From Candidatus Saccharimonadales bacterium (GTDB taxonomy: Bacteria; Patescibacteriota; Saccharimonadia; Saccharimonadales; Saccharimonadaceae), in NCBI GenBank assembly GCA_030146045.1, contig JASLDG010000037.1, positions 1 to 46,924 of the forward strand: a stretch of 46,924 nucleotides of DNA. Reading direction: 5' to 3'. How positions within the stretch are numbered: the stretch's first letter is position 1; each line of letters opens with the position of its first letter. The position numbers and the translations under genes are program-made. Under the pieces are notes generated by a model. The model was not told the DNA's origin and ran no database searches. It worked only from the letters and a program-made list of their open reading frames with translations. Positions 38,560 through 45,947 of this stretch are shown one piece after another.

Positions 38560-38907
38560 ATGACACGAGGTCATAGTACCATCGCCAAGGGCATCATGTT
38601 CACGGAAATCAGTGGCCTCGAAGCCATGACCTGCCCGGTCAATGGAGAGAGCCTGAGCTATTTCAATGAACGGTATCGCGCTACGCGAGAAGGGAACGAT
38701 CAGCCGCTCGCCTGGGCATACGAATACGCCTACGACGCAATCAGCAGCACTCAGTTTCAGTCGGAATGCACCATTTACAAGCACCGATTTGCCATGAGAT
38801 GCGAGCGCCAGAAAGGCATATCACGCAAGGTGGCCGAAGCAGCATGGGGTCGATTTCGAAAGATCGAGACGCACCTCTCCACACACCCCGCACCAATCAC
38901 CCGCTAA
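38560..38907 (+). CDS. Orphan cassette protein, 115 aa, unknown function
   Basis: Begins MTRGHSTIAKGIMFTEISGLE; contains TCPVNGESLSYFNERYRATR (about residues 26-45), a helix DQPLAWAYEYAYDAI, then CTIYKHRFAMRCERQKGISRKV and a basic helix. Soluble, rich in Arg, Tyr and Glu, with three Cys. No family recognised. Promoter TTGTTT, 17 bp, TAAAGT; leader hairpin GTTTGAG ... CTCGAAC; SD AGAGGA nine bases before the ATG. Terminator immediately after. Same architecture as the other cassettes. Confidence 0.72.
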   Translation: MTRGHSTIAKGIMFTEISGLEAMTCPVNGESLSYFNERYRATREGNDQPLAWAYEYAYDAISSTQFQSECTIYKHRFAMRCERQKGISRKVAEAAWGRFRKIETHLSTHPAPITR

Positions 38908-38930
38908 GGGTCTTCTGGCTACCAGTCTGA

Positions 38931-38961
38931 AGATCCCGCACGAGTTATCGGTGCGGGGTCT
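38931..38961. terminator. Terminator between the 115-aa cassette and the convergent 179-aa gene
   Basis: AGATCCCGCAC gagttatcg GTGCGGGGTCT followed by a T-rich run. The CCCGCAC/GTGCGGGG core is shared with the terminator at 14607-14636. Confidence 0.82.
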
Positions 38962-38964
38962 TCT

Positions 38965-39504
38965 CTATTTTTTCCAGTTATTACGCGCAGTCTTGTCTGC
39001 CCGCTTGACGGCTCGTTGGCGTTCGGCCGATACTACCGGCTGCCCCACAGAGTTCCTGACTTCCGTAAGAACGCTTTGTTCTGCCAAATCGATATCCGCA
39101 TCAAGAAAGCCTTCTGCACGAAGTGCCTCTCGCTGCACCAGTGGCGCAATCATCATCTTTTCTGCTTCAAATGTCAGGTCGCCTTTTTTAGTCATATGGT
39201 CAGCCACGATATCAATATTCCATCGAAGCCGCTGCTGAATCTTAGGGCGAAGAGATGGCATATCCTTGGCACGGTTCATGCCCTCAGCCTGGTTAATATA
39301 GCCGTAGCGAGCTGCGACAGCACCTATCACTCGAGCACGCTCTCGAAGTGATACCGACGCCCCGACTATCTCGTTATCTGCGAGCAATGCCAGTCCGTCA
39401 TCCTCAAAGACATCTGGTGTCGGCTCTGGCCGATCAAGGGGTAATACATCACCCTCATCTGTCATATAATCGTGTGTATCGCTATATGTAAGCACTTCAG
39501 TCAT
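38965..39504 (-). CDS. Soluble 179-aa protein, unknown function
   Basis: Begins MTEVLTYSDTHDYMTDEGD with an acidic, disordered first 35 residues. The rest is helical: NEIVGASVSLRERARVIGAV, AARYGYINQAEGMNRAKD, LRPKIQQRLRWNIDIVADHM, and a basic C-terminus (AVKRADKTARNNWKK) that could bind nucleic acid. No family recognised. TATAAT six bases before the ATG marks a leaderless-type start with the hexamer gaaggt, identical to that of the MazG-like gene at 44022. Confidence 0.7.
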   Translation of the reverse strand: MTEVLTYSDTHDYMTDEGDVLPLDRPEPTPDVFEDDGLALLADNEIVGASVSLRERARVIGAVAARYGYINQAEGMNRAKDMPSLRPKIQQRLRWNIDIVADHMTKKGDLTFEAEKMMIAPLVQREALRAEGFLDADIDLAEQSVLTEVRNSVGQPVVSAERQRAVKRADKTARNNWKK

Positions 39505-39510
39505 ACCTTC

Positions 39511-39516
39511 ATTATA
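39511..39516 (-). promoter_or_regulatory. -10 box, leaderless-type, of the 179-aa gene
   Basis: TGA-TATAAT-gaaggt-ATG: extended -10 six bases before the start. Confidence 0.65.
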
Positions 39517-39560
39517 TCACAAAAACACATTTTACACAATACTACTTATGTTAAGATAAC

Positions 39561-39600
39561 AAAAAAGCCCCGCGCGGGAGGTGTTATGCGTCACCTCCCA
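39561..39600 (-). terminator. Compound hairpins on the minus strand
   Basis: GGGAGGTG acgcataa CACCTCCC followed by the short palindrome CCCGCGCGGG and a run of T. It ends a short minus-strand transcript from about 39670. Confidence 0.6.
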
Positions 39601-39673
39601 CCAGCGAGACAATTTTGGCACCTGTTTGTTTGATACGAGTGTACCACCAAATACGCTTATGCCGCAAGTTCAT
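39584..39673 (-). CDS. Possible 29-aa basic peptide
   Basis: ATG at 39673, preceded by GGAAAAG, encodes MNLRHKRIWWYTRIKQTGAK and nine more residues, ending in TAA within the loop of the terminator hairpin. Strongly basic with two Trp. It lies between two minus-strand terminators, directly downstream of the 68-aa gene. Real small proteins of this kind exist, but the evidence is only position, SD and terminator. Confidence 0.3.
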   Translation of the reverse strand: MNLRHKRIWWYTRIKQTGAKIVSLVGGDA

Positions 39674-39687
39674 TCTTTTCCACAAGC

Positions 39688-39712
39688 AAACCCCGCCTCA
39701 AGTGAGACGGGG
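39688..39712 (-). terminator. Terminator of the 68-aa gene
   Basis: CCCCGTCTC actt GAGGCGGGG with a following GTTTGC; near-perfect nine-bp stem just after the 68-aa gene. Confidence 0.75.
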
Positions 39713-39733
39713 TTATGCACAGGTTACCCTGTA

Positions 39734-39940
39734 TTATTTCTTCTTAGAAATAGTCAAGAAACCGTTGCGTGGGTTTTCTTTGACAACACGATCTTCTGGC
39801 AAATCAGTTGGTTCGCCCTTTTCGTTCTTCTCTACCTTCGCGAAGAAGTAGATAGTCTGTGGCTTGCCACCGCGAAGTGTTACTTCGGTCTTGTGCAAGT
39901 AGTAAGTGATACCCTTCGAGTTTGTATGCTTGTAAGCCAT
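39734..39940 (-). CDS. Small lysine-rich protein, 68 aa, CPR-type conserved hypothetical
   Basis: Begins MAYKHTNSKGITYYLHKTEV, then TLRGGKPQTIYFFAKVE and ends FLTISKKK. Beta-rich, basic, no membrane span. I recall similar short proteins (Y-x-L-H ... LRGG-x-x-QTIYFFAK) as common in Saccharibacteria, often near ribosomal or division genes, but no function is known. It has a strong SD (AAGGAGG, 11 bases before ATG), a promoter with TTGACA about 18 bp before TACTCT, and a terminator, so it is probably well expressed. CTTGTATAGCAC, a half of the palindrome at 7751-7777, lies just before its SD. Confidence 0.82.
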   Translation of the reverse strand: MAYKHTNSKGITYYLHKTEVTLRGGKPQTIYFFAKVEKNEKGEPTDLPEDRVVKENPRNGFLTISKKK

Positions 39941-40009
39941 GTGGTCTTATACCTCCTTAAGTGCTATACAAGGGTAAGAGTACCGCGCCCGGGCACCCCT
40001 TGTCAACAC

Positions 40010-40648
40010 CTATACGCTCTGATGTTTAAATTTGAGAATGAGCTTAAGTACGACATAGGCACCTAAACGCACTACGATAATTACCGCAATCAGAACACAA
40101 ACGAGCACCGAAAATCCAGCAAAATCTGGCGACCACACCGGTGAAACAAAGCTAAATCCATATTGATCTGTATTAGGCAACTTGACGATTTGCGTCGGGT
40201 CGCTCGCAGGAGAAAAATTACTCAATTCCGTCACGACACACTGCTGATACGCTTGTGAGTAGCTGCCAAGATGGGCATAACGAGGAGCACACACCTCTTG
40301 CGCCTTTTTAAACACGTTACCATTCGGGTTGCTGTCACCCGAAGCTGCATCAATAACTTTCTGACTATCCCGCTTATACTGATTTTCCAGATAAATCTTC
40401 TTCATGTCGGTATTCATATGCGCTGCGACATATCGTTGCAAATCATACAACCGGTTTTGCGTAACGGTGATGTTATCCGACTTATCGGCCTCGAGCACCG
40501 CCTCGCGACGCTGCACCATACCAATGTTATTCAGCCGCAAAAAGGTTGCTGCGATAAAACCAGCCAACACTAAAAGCACCACCAGTTGCCACGTTTTGAC
40601 CTGCTGGAGGCGACGAAGATCGTATTTTAGTTGCCGTTTATCTGCCAC
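40010..40648 (-). CDS. Bitopic membrane protein with central extracytoplasmic domain, 212 aa
   Basis: Starts with GTG (MADKRQLKYDLRRLQQVKTW). One span at about 20-38, a helical region LEADKSDNITVTQNRLYDLQRYVAAHMN (about 52-80), a Cys-containing segment (VCAPRYAH ... QQCVV) and a second span at about 180-203 with a basic end. Both ends should be cytoplasmic. No family recognised. A GGTGGGG SD-like run precedes the GTG. Next gene upstream is the MFS-like transporter with a 48-bp gap. Confidence 0.72.
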   Translation of the reverse strand: MADKRQLKYDLRRLQQVKTWQLVVLLVLAGFIAATFLRLNNIGMVQRREAVLEADKSDNITVTQNRLYDLQRYVAAHMNTDMKKIYLENQYKRDSQKVIDAASGDSNPNGNVFKKAQEVCAPRYAHLGSYSQAYQQCVVTELSNFSPASDPTQIVKLPNTDQYGFSFVSPVWSPDFAGFSVLVCVLIAVIIVVRLGAYVVLKLILKFKHQSV

Positions 40649-40696
40649 AATACCCCACCGTTCCGTTACTATTTAGTATATCATGGCTCGGAACTG

Positions 40697-41914
40697 CTAT
40701 TTGTGATAGATCTGGAATCGTGCGCTCATAATTAATAGGATGTAGAGCGCGGTACCACCGAAAAATATCTGCATCGCCAAACCACCACCTGGCACCACAA
40801 GAAACAATACCGCCATCATGAGTGCTGCAATCATTGATCCGATATTGAGAGCAATCTCAATTAAAAACAAATACGCCACACGATGCCCCGACCGGTCAGC
40901 CGTATCGAAAAGTCCTCGACTAAAAGCCATACTATACCCTGTTGTCGCTGCTTCATTAAGCGCATTCGCTGCTGCAACTCCCGCCGGTGATATAACAAAA
41001 ATACGAAACACGTGCGTCAACGCATTCGCAAGGGTTGAAATGCGCAGAAGATCACGCCCTCGACGCCGATCGATCAGTCGGCCAAACGCGTAGGCAGCCA
41101 AGAAAGATGTGATGACAGAAATCGATAATAAACCACCAATTTTGACATAAACATCATTGGCCGATCCAGCAAAAACAACCGCTGACAAAAACAATACCCA
41201 TACGGCGTTGCTTGCAAATCCGTCCACACCAATTGCCGTTTCAGCAATCATACTACGATAGGTGGTACGCCACGGGAAGCCATCAAACCGAAGTTTTTGG
41301 CGCGTTGCCGTCTGTTCGGCACTTTGAAACAGCGGCCAGCTCGCAATCGCAAAGAATGCTGCCGATACCAACATGACAGCCTCTGGAGAGATGAACGAGG
41401 CCAACGCACCACCAAGCAGCGGACTGAGACTCACCGCACCGCGATCAAGAATTTGCATGAAACCAATTTCTTTGCCTGCATGTTTATCATGTTTCACCTT
41501 AGAGAATTGCACAAGATATGAGAGATCATAGGTCGTCATTGACCATGCCTGGAAAAATCCAAACGCAAGCACTGCCCAAATACCATACTCTGGCACAAAG
41601 GCAAAACATACCAGCGCAGGAATATACAGCAAATTTGCGATAAGGATGCCGTGTTTCGGGCCAAAATATGCCGCATACCGTGCCGCCGGATAGGACACTA
41701 CCGTTCGCAATAGAAAATAGGCGGCAAAATAGAGAGCGATAAACAACAGTGTAAATCCTTCACGATACAGATACACCGCCACAAACAACGAAATCATGTT
41801 CTGTGCGACCATGCGCATCGTACGCGAAGCATACAGCTCGGCTACTTCATCGAAGGTAGCATAACGCCAAAAATGTCGGCGCCTGAGCAAGCGATAAATC
41901 ATGGATTGTAACAT
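40697..41914 (-). CDS. Major facilitator superfamily-like transporter
   Basis: A 405-residue polytopic protein with about eleven or twelve spans. RTMRMVAQNMISLFVAVYLY near 31-50 begins the first; the loop AYFGPKHGILIANLL near 81-95 and AFGRLIDRRRGRDLLRIS near 275-292 are the basic cytoplasmic loops typical of MFS halves. Substrate unknown. An AAGGGTGAG lies 14 bases before the ATG, a loose SD. A second ATG four codons later is possible. Divergent from murC-like. Confidence 0.78.
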   Translation of the reverse strand: MLQSMIYRLLRRRHFWRYATFDEVAELYASRTMRMVAQNMISLFVAVYLYREGFTLLFIALYFAAYFLLRTVVSYPAARYAAYFGPKHGILIANLLYIPALVCFAFVPEYGIWAVLAFGFFQAWSMTTYDLSYLVQFSKVKHDKHAGKEIGFMQILDRGAVSLSPLLGGALASFISPEAVMLVSAAFFAIASWPLFQSAEQTATRQKLRFDGFPWRTTYRSMIAETAIGVDGFASNAVWVLFLSAVVFAGSANDVYVKIGGLLSISVITSFLAAYAFGRLIDRRRGRDLLRISTLANALTHVFRIFVISPAGVAAANALNEAATTGYSMAFSRGLFDTADRSGHRVAYLFLIEIALNIGSMIAALMMAVLFLVVPGGGLAMQIFFGGTALYILLIMSARFQIYHK

Positions 41915-41983
41915 TGTTTTTGTGTCTCACCCTTTTATGTACTAGTGCTATTATGTCATATCTTTATCAGTAAACACAAGTGG

Positions 41984-41989
41984 TATACT
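41984..41989 (+). promoter_or_regulatory. -10 box, near-leaderless, of the murC-like gene
   Basis: TGG-TATACT-atagaggt-ATG, extended -10 eight bases before the start. Confidence 0.6.
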
Positions 41990-41997
41990 ATAGAGGT

Positions 41998-43632
41998 ATG
42001 AATATCTATTTCTCTGGGATCGGCGGTGTCGGTATTGGGCCGCTTGCGCTGATTGCACTTGATGCTGGCCATAAGGTACAGGGATCTGATCCAAATGACA
42101 GCGAAATGATCCACCGACTGAGTGCTCGCAACATTCCAGTGAACAACAAACAACAAGGTGCGTTCTTGCAAGCGTGTCATAGTATGCAGCCCATTGACTG
42201 GCTCGTGCATTCGTCGGCACTTCCTGAAAATCATCCCGAACTCGTGATGGCAAAAATGCTTGGTATCCGTACGAGCAAACGCGATGAATTTATTGCACAC
42301 CTCCTGAAAGAGACAGGACTGCAACTCGTCGCTGTTGCCGGCACTCACGGAAAAACCTCAACCACTTCGATGCTCATCTGGGCGTTTAAGCAGCTCGGCG
42401 TACCGGTGAGTTACTCGGTAGGAAGTACGCTTACCTTTGGCGAAAGTGGCCACTATGACCCTGACAGCCGCTATTTCGTGTACGAATGCGATGAATACGA
42501 TCGTAACTTCCTCTACTACCATCCGCATCTTTCGCTAATTACTTCGATGGACTATGACCATCCCGACACGTATCCGACCGCCGAAAGCTATATCCAGGCA
42601 TTTGCACAGTTTATTAAACAATCTGAGGCTGCACTTATGTGGCGGCGTGATGGATCGCTCCTTGATGCTGATAATGTTACTCTTTACGATGATGCTGATG
42701 TGCTTCCGCTGAAGCTTCCTGGGCTTCACACACGGCAAAATGCCACCCTGGTTGCGCACGCACTCGAAAAACTTGGTATTCCCGGTAATCGCACAGAAGC
42801 ACTTGAGAGCTTCCCGGGCGCCGATCGTCGGTTCGAAAAGCTCCTTCCAAACCTCTACACAGATTATGGCCATCACCCAACCGAAATTGCCGCCACCCTC
42901 CAGATGGCAAGCGAAATCAACGAACAGGTCGTGCTCGTTTACCAACCACACCAGAATGTCCGTCAGCATGAGGTACGAGCATTATATACCGATTGTTTTG
43001 AGATAGCCGAAACGGTCTACTGGCTTCCCACCTATCTCTCGCGCGAAGATAGCCGCTTGCCGATTCTCACCGCCGATGAGCTCACTGAGAATATTACCAA
43101 CATTGATAGCGTCTATACCGCCGATCTTGATGATGAGCTCTGGCAAGAAATTCAACGTGCCCGCGACGAAGGTAAGCTAGTGATCTGTATGGGCGCTGGC
43201 TCGATCGACGCCTGGGTGCGTGAACGGGCTCACACACCCCATGTCGTTCAGCTTTTGATTGCAGCGACAGATGGGAGTTATATTCTTCGCAAGCAGCCCG
43301 ACGCCACACAACTTGCCCTCTTTACAACCGACCTGTTGCCAACCGATCAATCGCCGCTCGCCGCCGCCAAACGCATGACGAGCGAGCAATTATCGCTTAC
43401 TACAGACAGCGAACCGACGTTTTTCAAACTTGATGCCCATATCCCCGATACCGCTCAAACCAACGGCTACCGCGTCTTTTACGTCCTTGATGATGTCGAT
43501 CCGTCGTCATTCTCGCTTAAGACTGACGATACATGGGTAGCCGTCGAACCCGATCATCTCCGCGACGAGCCACTCTCGCTCTTGGCACGTACCATCATTA
43601 CCGAATATGCCCACAAACCCATAACCTCTTAG
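41998..43632 (+). CDS. UDP-N-acetylmuramate-alanine ligase-like (MurC/Mpl) fused to a degenerate Nudix-like domain
   Basis: A 544-residue protein. MNIYFSGIGGVGIGPLALIA is the N-terminal Rossmann domain of MurC; the ATP loop GTHGKT is at 115-120; YECDEYDRN near 162-170 replaces the usual E-S-D-E; TDYGHHPTEI near 288-297 is the MurC/Mpl domain-3 signature; VICMGAGSIDAWV near 395-407 ends the ligase part. Residues 415-544 form an extra domain, PHVVQLLIAATDGSYILRKQ and then PLAAAKRMTSEQLSL, which looks like a Nudix fold whose catalytic box has lost its REx2EE. It joins L-alanine to UDP-MurNAc in peptidoglycan synthesis, with the tail perhaps regulatory. Leaderless-type start. Confidence 0.85.
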   Translation: MNIYFSGIGGVGIGPLALIALDAGHKVQGSDPNDSEMIHRLSARNIPVNNKQQGAFLQACHSMQPIDWLVHSSALPENHPELVMAKMLGIRTSKRDEFIAHLLKETGLQLVAVAGTHGKTSTTSMLIWAFKQLGVPVSYSVGSTLTFGESGHYDPDSRYFVYECDEYDRNFLYYHPHLSLITSMDYDHPDTYPTAESYIQAFAQFIKQSEAALMWRRDGSLLDADNVTLYDDADVLPLKLPGLHTRQNATLVAHALEKLGIPGNRTEALESFPGADRRFEKLLPNLYTDYGHHPTEIAATLQMASEINEQVVLVYQPHQNVRQHEVRALYTDCFEIAETVYWLPTYLSREDSRLPILTADELTENITNIDSVYTADLDDELWQEIQRARDEGKLVICMGAGSIDAWVRERAHTPHVVQLLIAATDGSYILRKQPDATQLALFTTDLLPTDQSPLAAAKRMTSEQLSLTTDSEPTFFKLDAHIPDTAQTNGYRVFYVLDDVDPSSFSLKTDDTWVAVEPDHLRDEPLSLLARTIITEYAHKPITS

Positions 43633-43680
43633 ATTGTCCAATTTGACTATCGGTAATTATGTGAAATTTTTTGTGATCTC

Positions 43681-44022
43681 CTAGCGGTTGTCACCGCTTC
43701 CGTTCGTTACACCACGTGCTTTTCGACTAAGAACTTTATCAAGATTGCCCTTTGCAACCTCTTCGAGGCTCGAATCAAGCAGGACCGCGACAGTATTTAC
43801 ATACCATAGAATATCACCGAGTTCTTTGATGATCTCTTTCTTGTCTTCGTCAGTGATCTGACCTTTTTTATCGCGGATTAGTTTTTTAAATTTTTCAGCA
43901 ACTTCACCACTCTCGCCCACCAGGCCAAATACCTGCGAAAGTAGTGTGGCGTCCATATCCGTAATTGCATGCTCGCCGAGTAACGTTGTAATAGCGGTTT
44001 TAGAATATTCGTCGATTGTCAT
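43681..44022 (-). CDS. MazG-like nucleotide pyrophosphohydrolase
   Basis: A 113-residue all-helical protein: GLVGESGEVAEKFKKL (about residues 33-48) and KEIIKELGDILWYVNTV (about 61-77) provide the E-x-x-E and E-x-x-D metal ligands of MazG/dCTPase-type NTP pyrophosphatases. It ends RKARGVTNGSGDNR, a tail commonly seen in this family. It removes pyrophosphate from aberrant or excess NTPs. TATACT six bases before the ATG (gaaggt between) fixes the start at 44022. It neighbours a Nudix gene, fitting a nucleotide-sanitising pair. Confidence 0.9.
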   Translation of the reverse strand: MTIDEYSKTAITTLLGEHAITDMDATLLSQVFGLVGESGEVAEKFKKLIRDKKGQITDEDKKEIIKELGDILWYVNTVAVLLDSSLEEVAKGNLDKVLSRKARGVTNGSGDNR

Positions 44023-44028
44023 ACCTTC

Positions 44029-44034
44029 AGTATA
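44029..44034 (-). promoter_or_regulatory. -10 box, leaderless-type, of the mazG-like gene
   Basis: TATACT-gaaggt-ATG; it lies in the short gap after the Nudix gene. Confidence 0.65.
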
Positions 44035-44044
44035 CACAAGATAT

Positions 44045-44467
44045 TTATACGCGCTTCTCGATATACTCTCGCAGAGTAGGCGTACACTGACTAACATCTA
44101 TTTCGCTTAGGTTCGCCCAAAATACTTGCGGAGTTTCATCTGAAGTCATTAGTGTACTCGATTCTTCTGCTAAATCACAAGAGAAGAAGAGATAAATCTT
44201 GCCAGGATCTCCCTTAACAATAGCCGTAGACTCTAGCCAATCGCACACTGTAATGTTTACATTTGTTTCTTCGAGCACTTCACGGATTAGCGTGTTTTCA
44301 ATAACATTTTTTTCTAACACACCAGTTGCATCTAGTTCGACAGTTCCACCAGGAATCGCCAACATTCCCGGGAAAGACTCTTCATCATCAGATCGTCGAA
44401 TGACCAGTAGCTCATTTTTTTTATTGACTACGAAGCCACTCACAATAACCTTAAACACGTTGATCAT
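44045..44467 (-). CDS. Nudix hydrolase
   Basis: A 140-residue Nudix protein. PGMLAIPGGTVELDATG near 33-49 leads into NTLIREVLEETNVNI near 58-72, the catalytic RE-x2-EE. The stretch between the GG and RE parts is about eight residues longer than the standard Nudix box. It would hydrolyse a nucleoside diphosphate linked to another group. The start at 44467 is set by GAAAGGA about six bases upstream. Codons are A+T-rich, like those of the genes to the right. Confidence 0.85.
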   Translation of the reverse strand: MINVFKVIVSGFVVNKKNELLVIRRSDDEESFPGMLAIPGGTVELDATGVLEKNVIENTLIREVLEETNVNITVCDWLESTAIVKGDPGKIYLFFSCDLAEESSTLMTSDETPQVFWANLSEIDVSQCTPTLREYIEKRV

Positions 44468-44552
44468 TTTAATCCTTTCATTTATTATCACTTATAGTAG
44501 CATTATCTTAATTATATAGCAAAATATTATTGTATTATATCATATATTATGT

Positions 44553-44558
44553 TATAAT
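44553..44558 (+). promoter_or_regulatory. -10 box, leaderless-type, of the Gfo/Idh-like gene
   Basis: TGT-TATAAT-ttataa-ATG, extended -10 six bases before the start, in a very A+T-rich region. Confidence 0.6.
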
Positions 44559-44564
44559 TTATAA

Positions 44565-45947
44565 ATGAACATGAATCTGCTATTCATTGGGATGGGCCCA
44601 CATACACAACGTATCCAGTTTCCATACGCCATACGAAAACGCCAAGAGCTAAATATTAAAAGCGTCACGACACTAGATGTTCCTCGGCAAAAAGACGTTA
44701 TTAAAGGATATCTGCTTAATAACACCCCTAATGGAGTGGCCGTCAACCAATACTATACAAATAAGTATATAGACACTAGTCTACTCGATACGATTATTAC
44801 CAACCACTCAATTACCCATGTAGTCCTTGGTACCGATCCAGAGCATCACTTAGAATATGCGAAATACGCGATAGGCAAATCTTTAAAGGTGATTATGGAC
44901 AAACCAATAGTCGCCATCCCAAATGCCATAAAGAATGAACAAGCTGCAAATCTTATCTTAGGTCAGTATAATGAATTGGACGAGATTTACAGGAAGCACA
45001 AAGCTGCAAACGTCGTGGTTTTATCTCAAAGACGATATCATCCTGCATACAATAAAGTTGCCGACGATGTTATCGAGAACTACAGCCGGACAAAAATTAT
45101 ACCTCATTATCTATATCTCATGCACAGTGATGGACAACTGCGGATCCTGAACGAGATTGATGACATTACATATCACGGTTTCAACCATGGATATGGAAAA
45201 ATATCTCATAGCGGCTACCATTTCATAGACACTTTATACCTATATTTAAAATACTTTATAAATAATGGACAGATAAATAATTTCTCACTCATCGCACATC
45301 ATTTAAGCCCCGCAGACTATTCAAAACAACTTAATCACAAAAATATCGAGGGAATCTTTGGATTTAACGATACTATTCGTCCATACATAGCGAAATCAGA
45401 TGGTGAAATAGATGCATATGTAACCATCCAATTTAAAAAAGATAGTCAGCTCGTATCAACTGTACGCCTAGATATGCTACATAGCGGTTTTAGTGATCGT
45501 ATCAACTTTTCGTCAAATAGGGATAACCTGTACAAGGGCAATGGGAGAATACGTCACGAGAAGCAGATCATCATGCAAGGGCCTGTCTACGCAGCATACA
45601 TTGACTCTCTCCAGTCTAAGCAAATAGACCTTAGTGGTAGTAATGACCTTACGGAATTAGGTGGAGAGCATCACTTTCAACTTATTCGCTTCAACCATAC
45701 CTCAAGTAGAAAGCAGATTATAACTGAAGAAGGAATTGATGAACTTATGAATGTTACAGACCTTGGGTACAGCCGCGGACACCAAGAGGAGGCACGCTAT
45801 TATTCTCTGGATGACTTTTTCTCAACTTCTGCAAAAGGCACTCGCTCACAAATCAGCGATTTGTCGGACCATTATTTTAGTTCTTTAATTATGAGTAGTA
45901 TTTATCTATCAATATGCACCGGAAGTAAGATTGAAAGGAGTATATAA
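44565..45947 (+). CDS. Gfo/Idh/MocA-like oxidoreductase, divergent
   Basis: A 460-residue protein starting MNMNLLFIGMGPHTQRIQFP, a Rossmann entry with an unusual GMGPH in place of G-x-G-x-x-G. ITHVVLGTDPEHHLEYAKYA and KSLKVIMDKPIV (about residues 80-115) match the Gfo/Idh/MocA pattern (EKP motif as DKP). HSGYHFIDTLYLYLKY near 210-225 fits the active-site His region. It may act on a sugar or cyclitol using NAD(P); the altered loop makes cofactor use uncertain. Codon usage is A+T-rich, unlike most of the window. The stop is directly followed by the kinase start. Confidence 0.7.
   Translation: MNMNLLFIGMGPHTQRIQFPYAIRKRQELNIKSVTTLDVPRQKDVIKGYLLNNTPNGVAVNQYYTNKYIDTSLLDTIITNHSITHVVLGTDPEHHLEYAKYAIGKSLKVIMDKPIVAIPNAIKNEQAANLILGQYNELDEIYRKHKAANVVVLSQRRYHPAYNKVADDVIENYSRTKIIPHYLYLMHSDGQLRILNEIDDITYHGFNHGYGKISHSGYHFIDTLYLYLKYFINNGQINNFSLIAHHLSPADYSKQLNHKNIEGIFGFNDTIRPYIAKSDGEIDAYVTIQFKKDSQLVSTVRLDMLHSGFSDRINFSSNRDNLYKGNGRIRHEKQIIMQGPVYAAYIDSLQSKQIDLSGSNDLTELGGEHHFQLIRFNHTSSRKQIITEEGIDELMNVTDLGYSRGHQEEARYYSLDDFFSTSAKGTRSQISDLSDHYFSSLIMSSIYLSICTGSKIERSI

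Noticed and set aside
41956..42348. Minus-strand frame at the 5' end of the murC-like gene
   Set aside because: Overlaps the clear MurC motifs on the other strand and has no support of its own.
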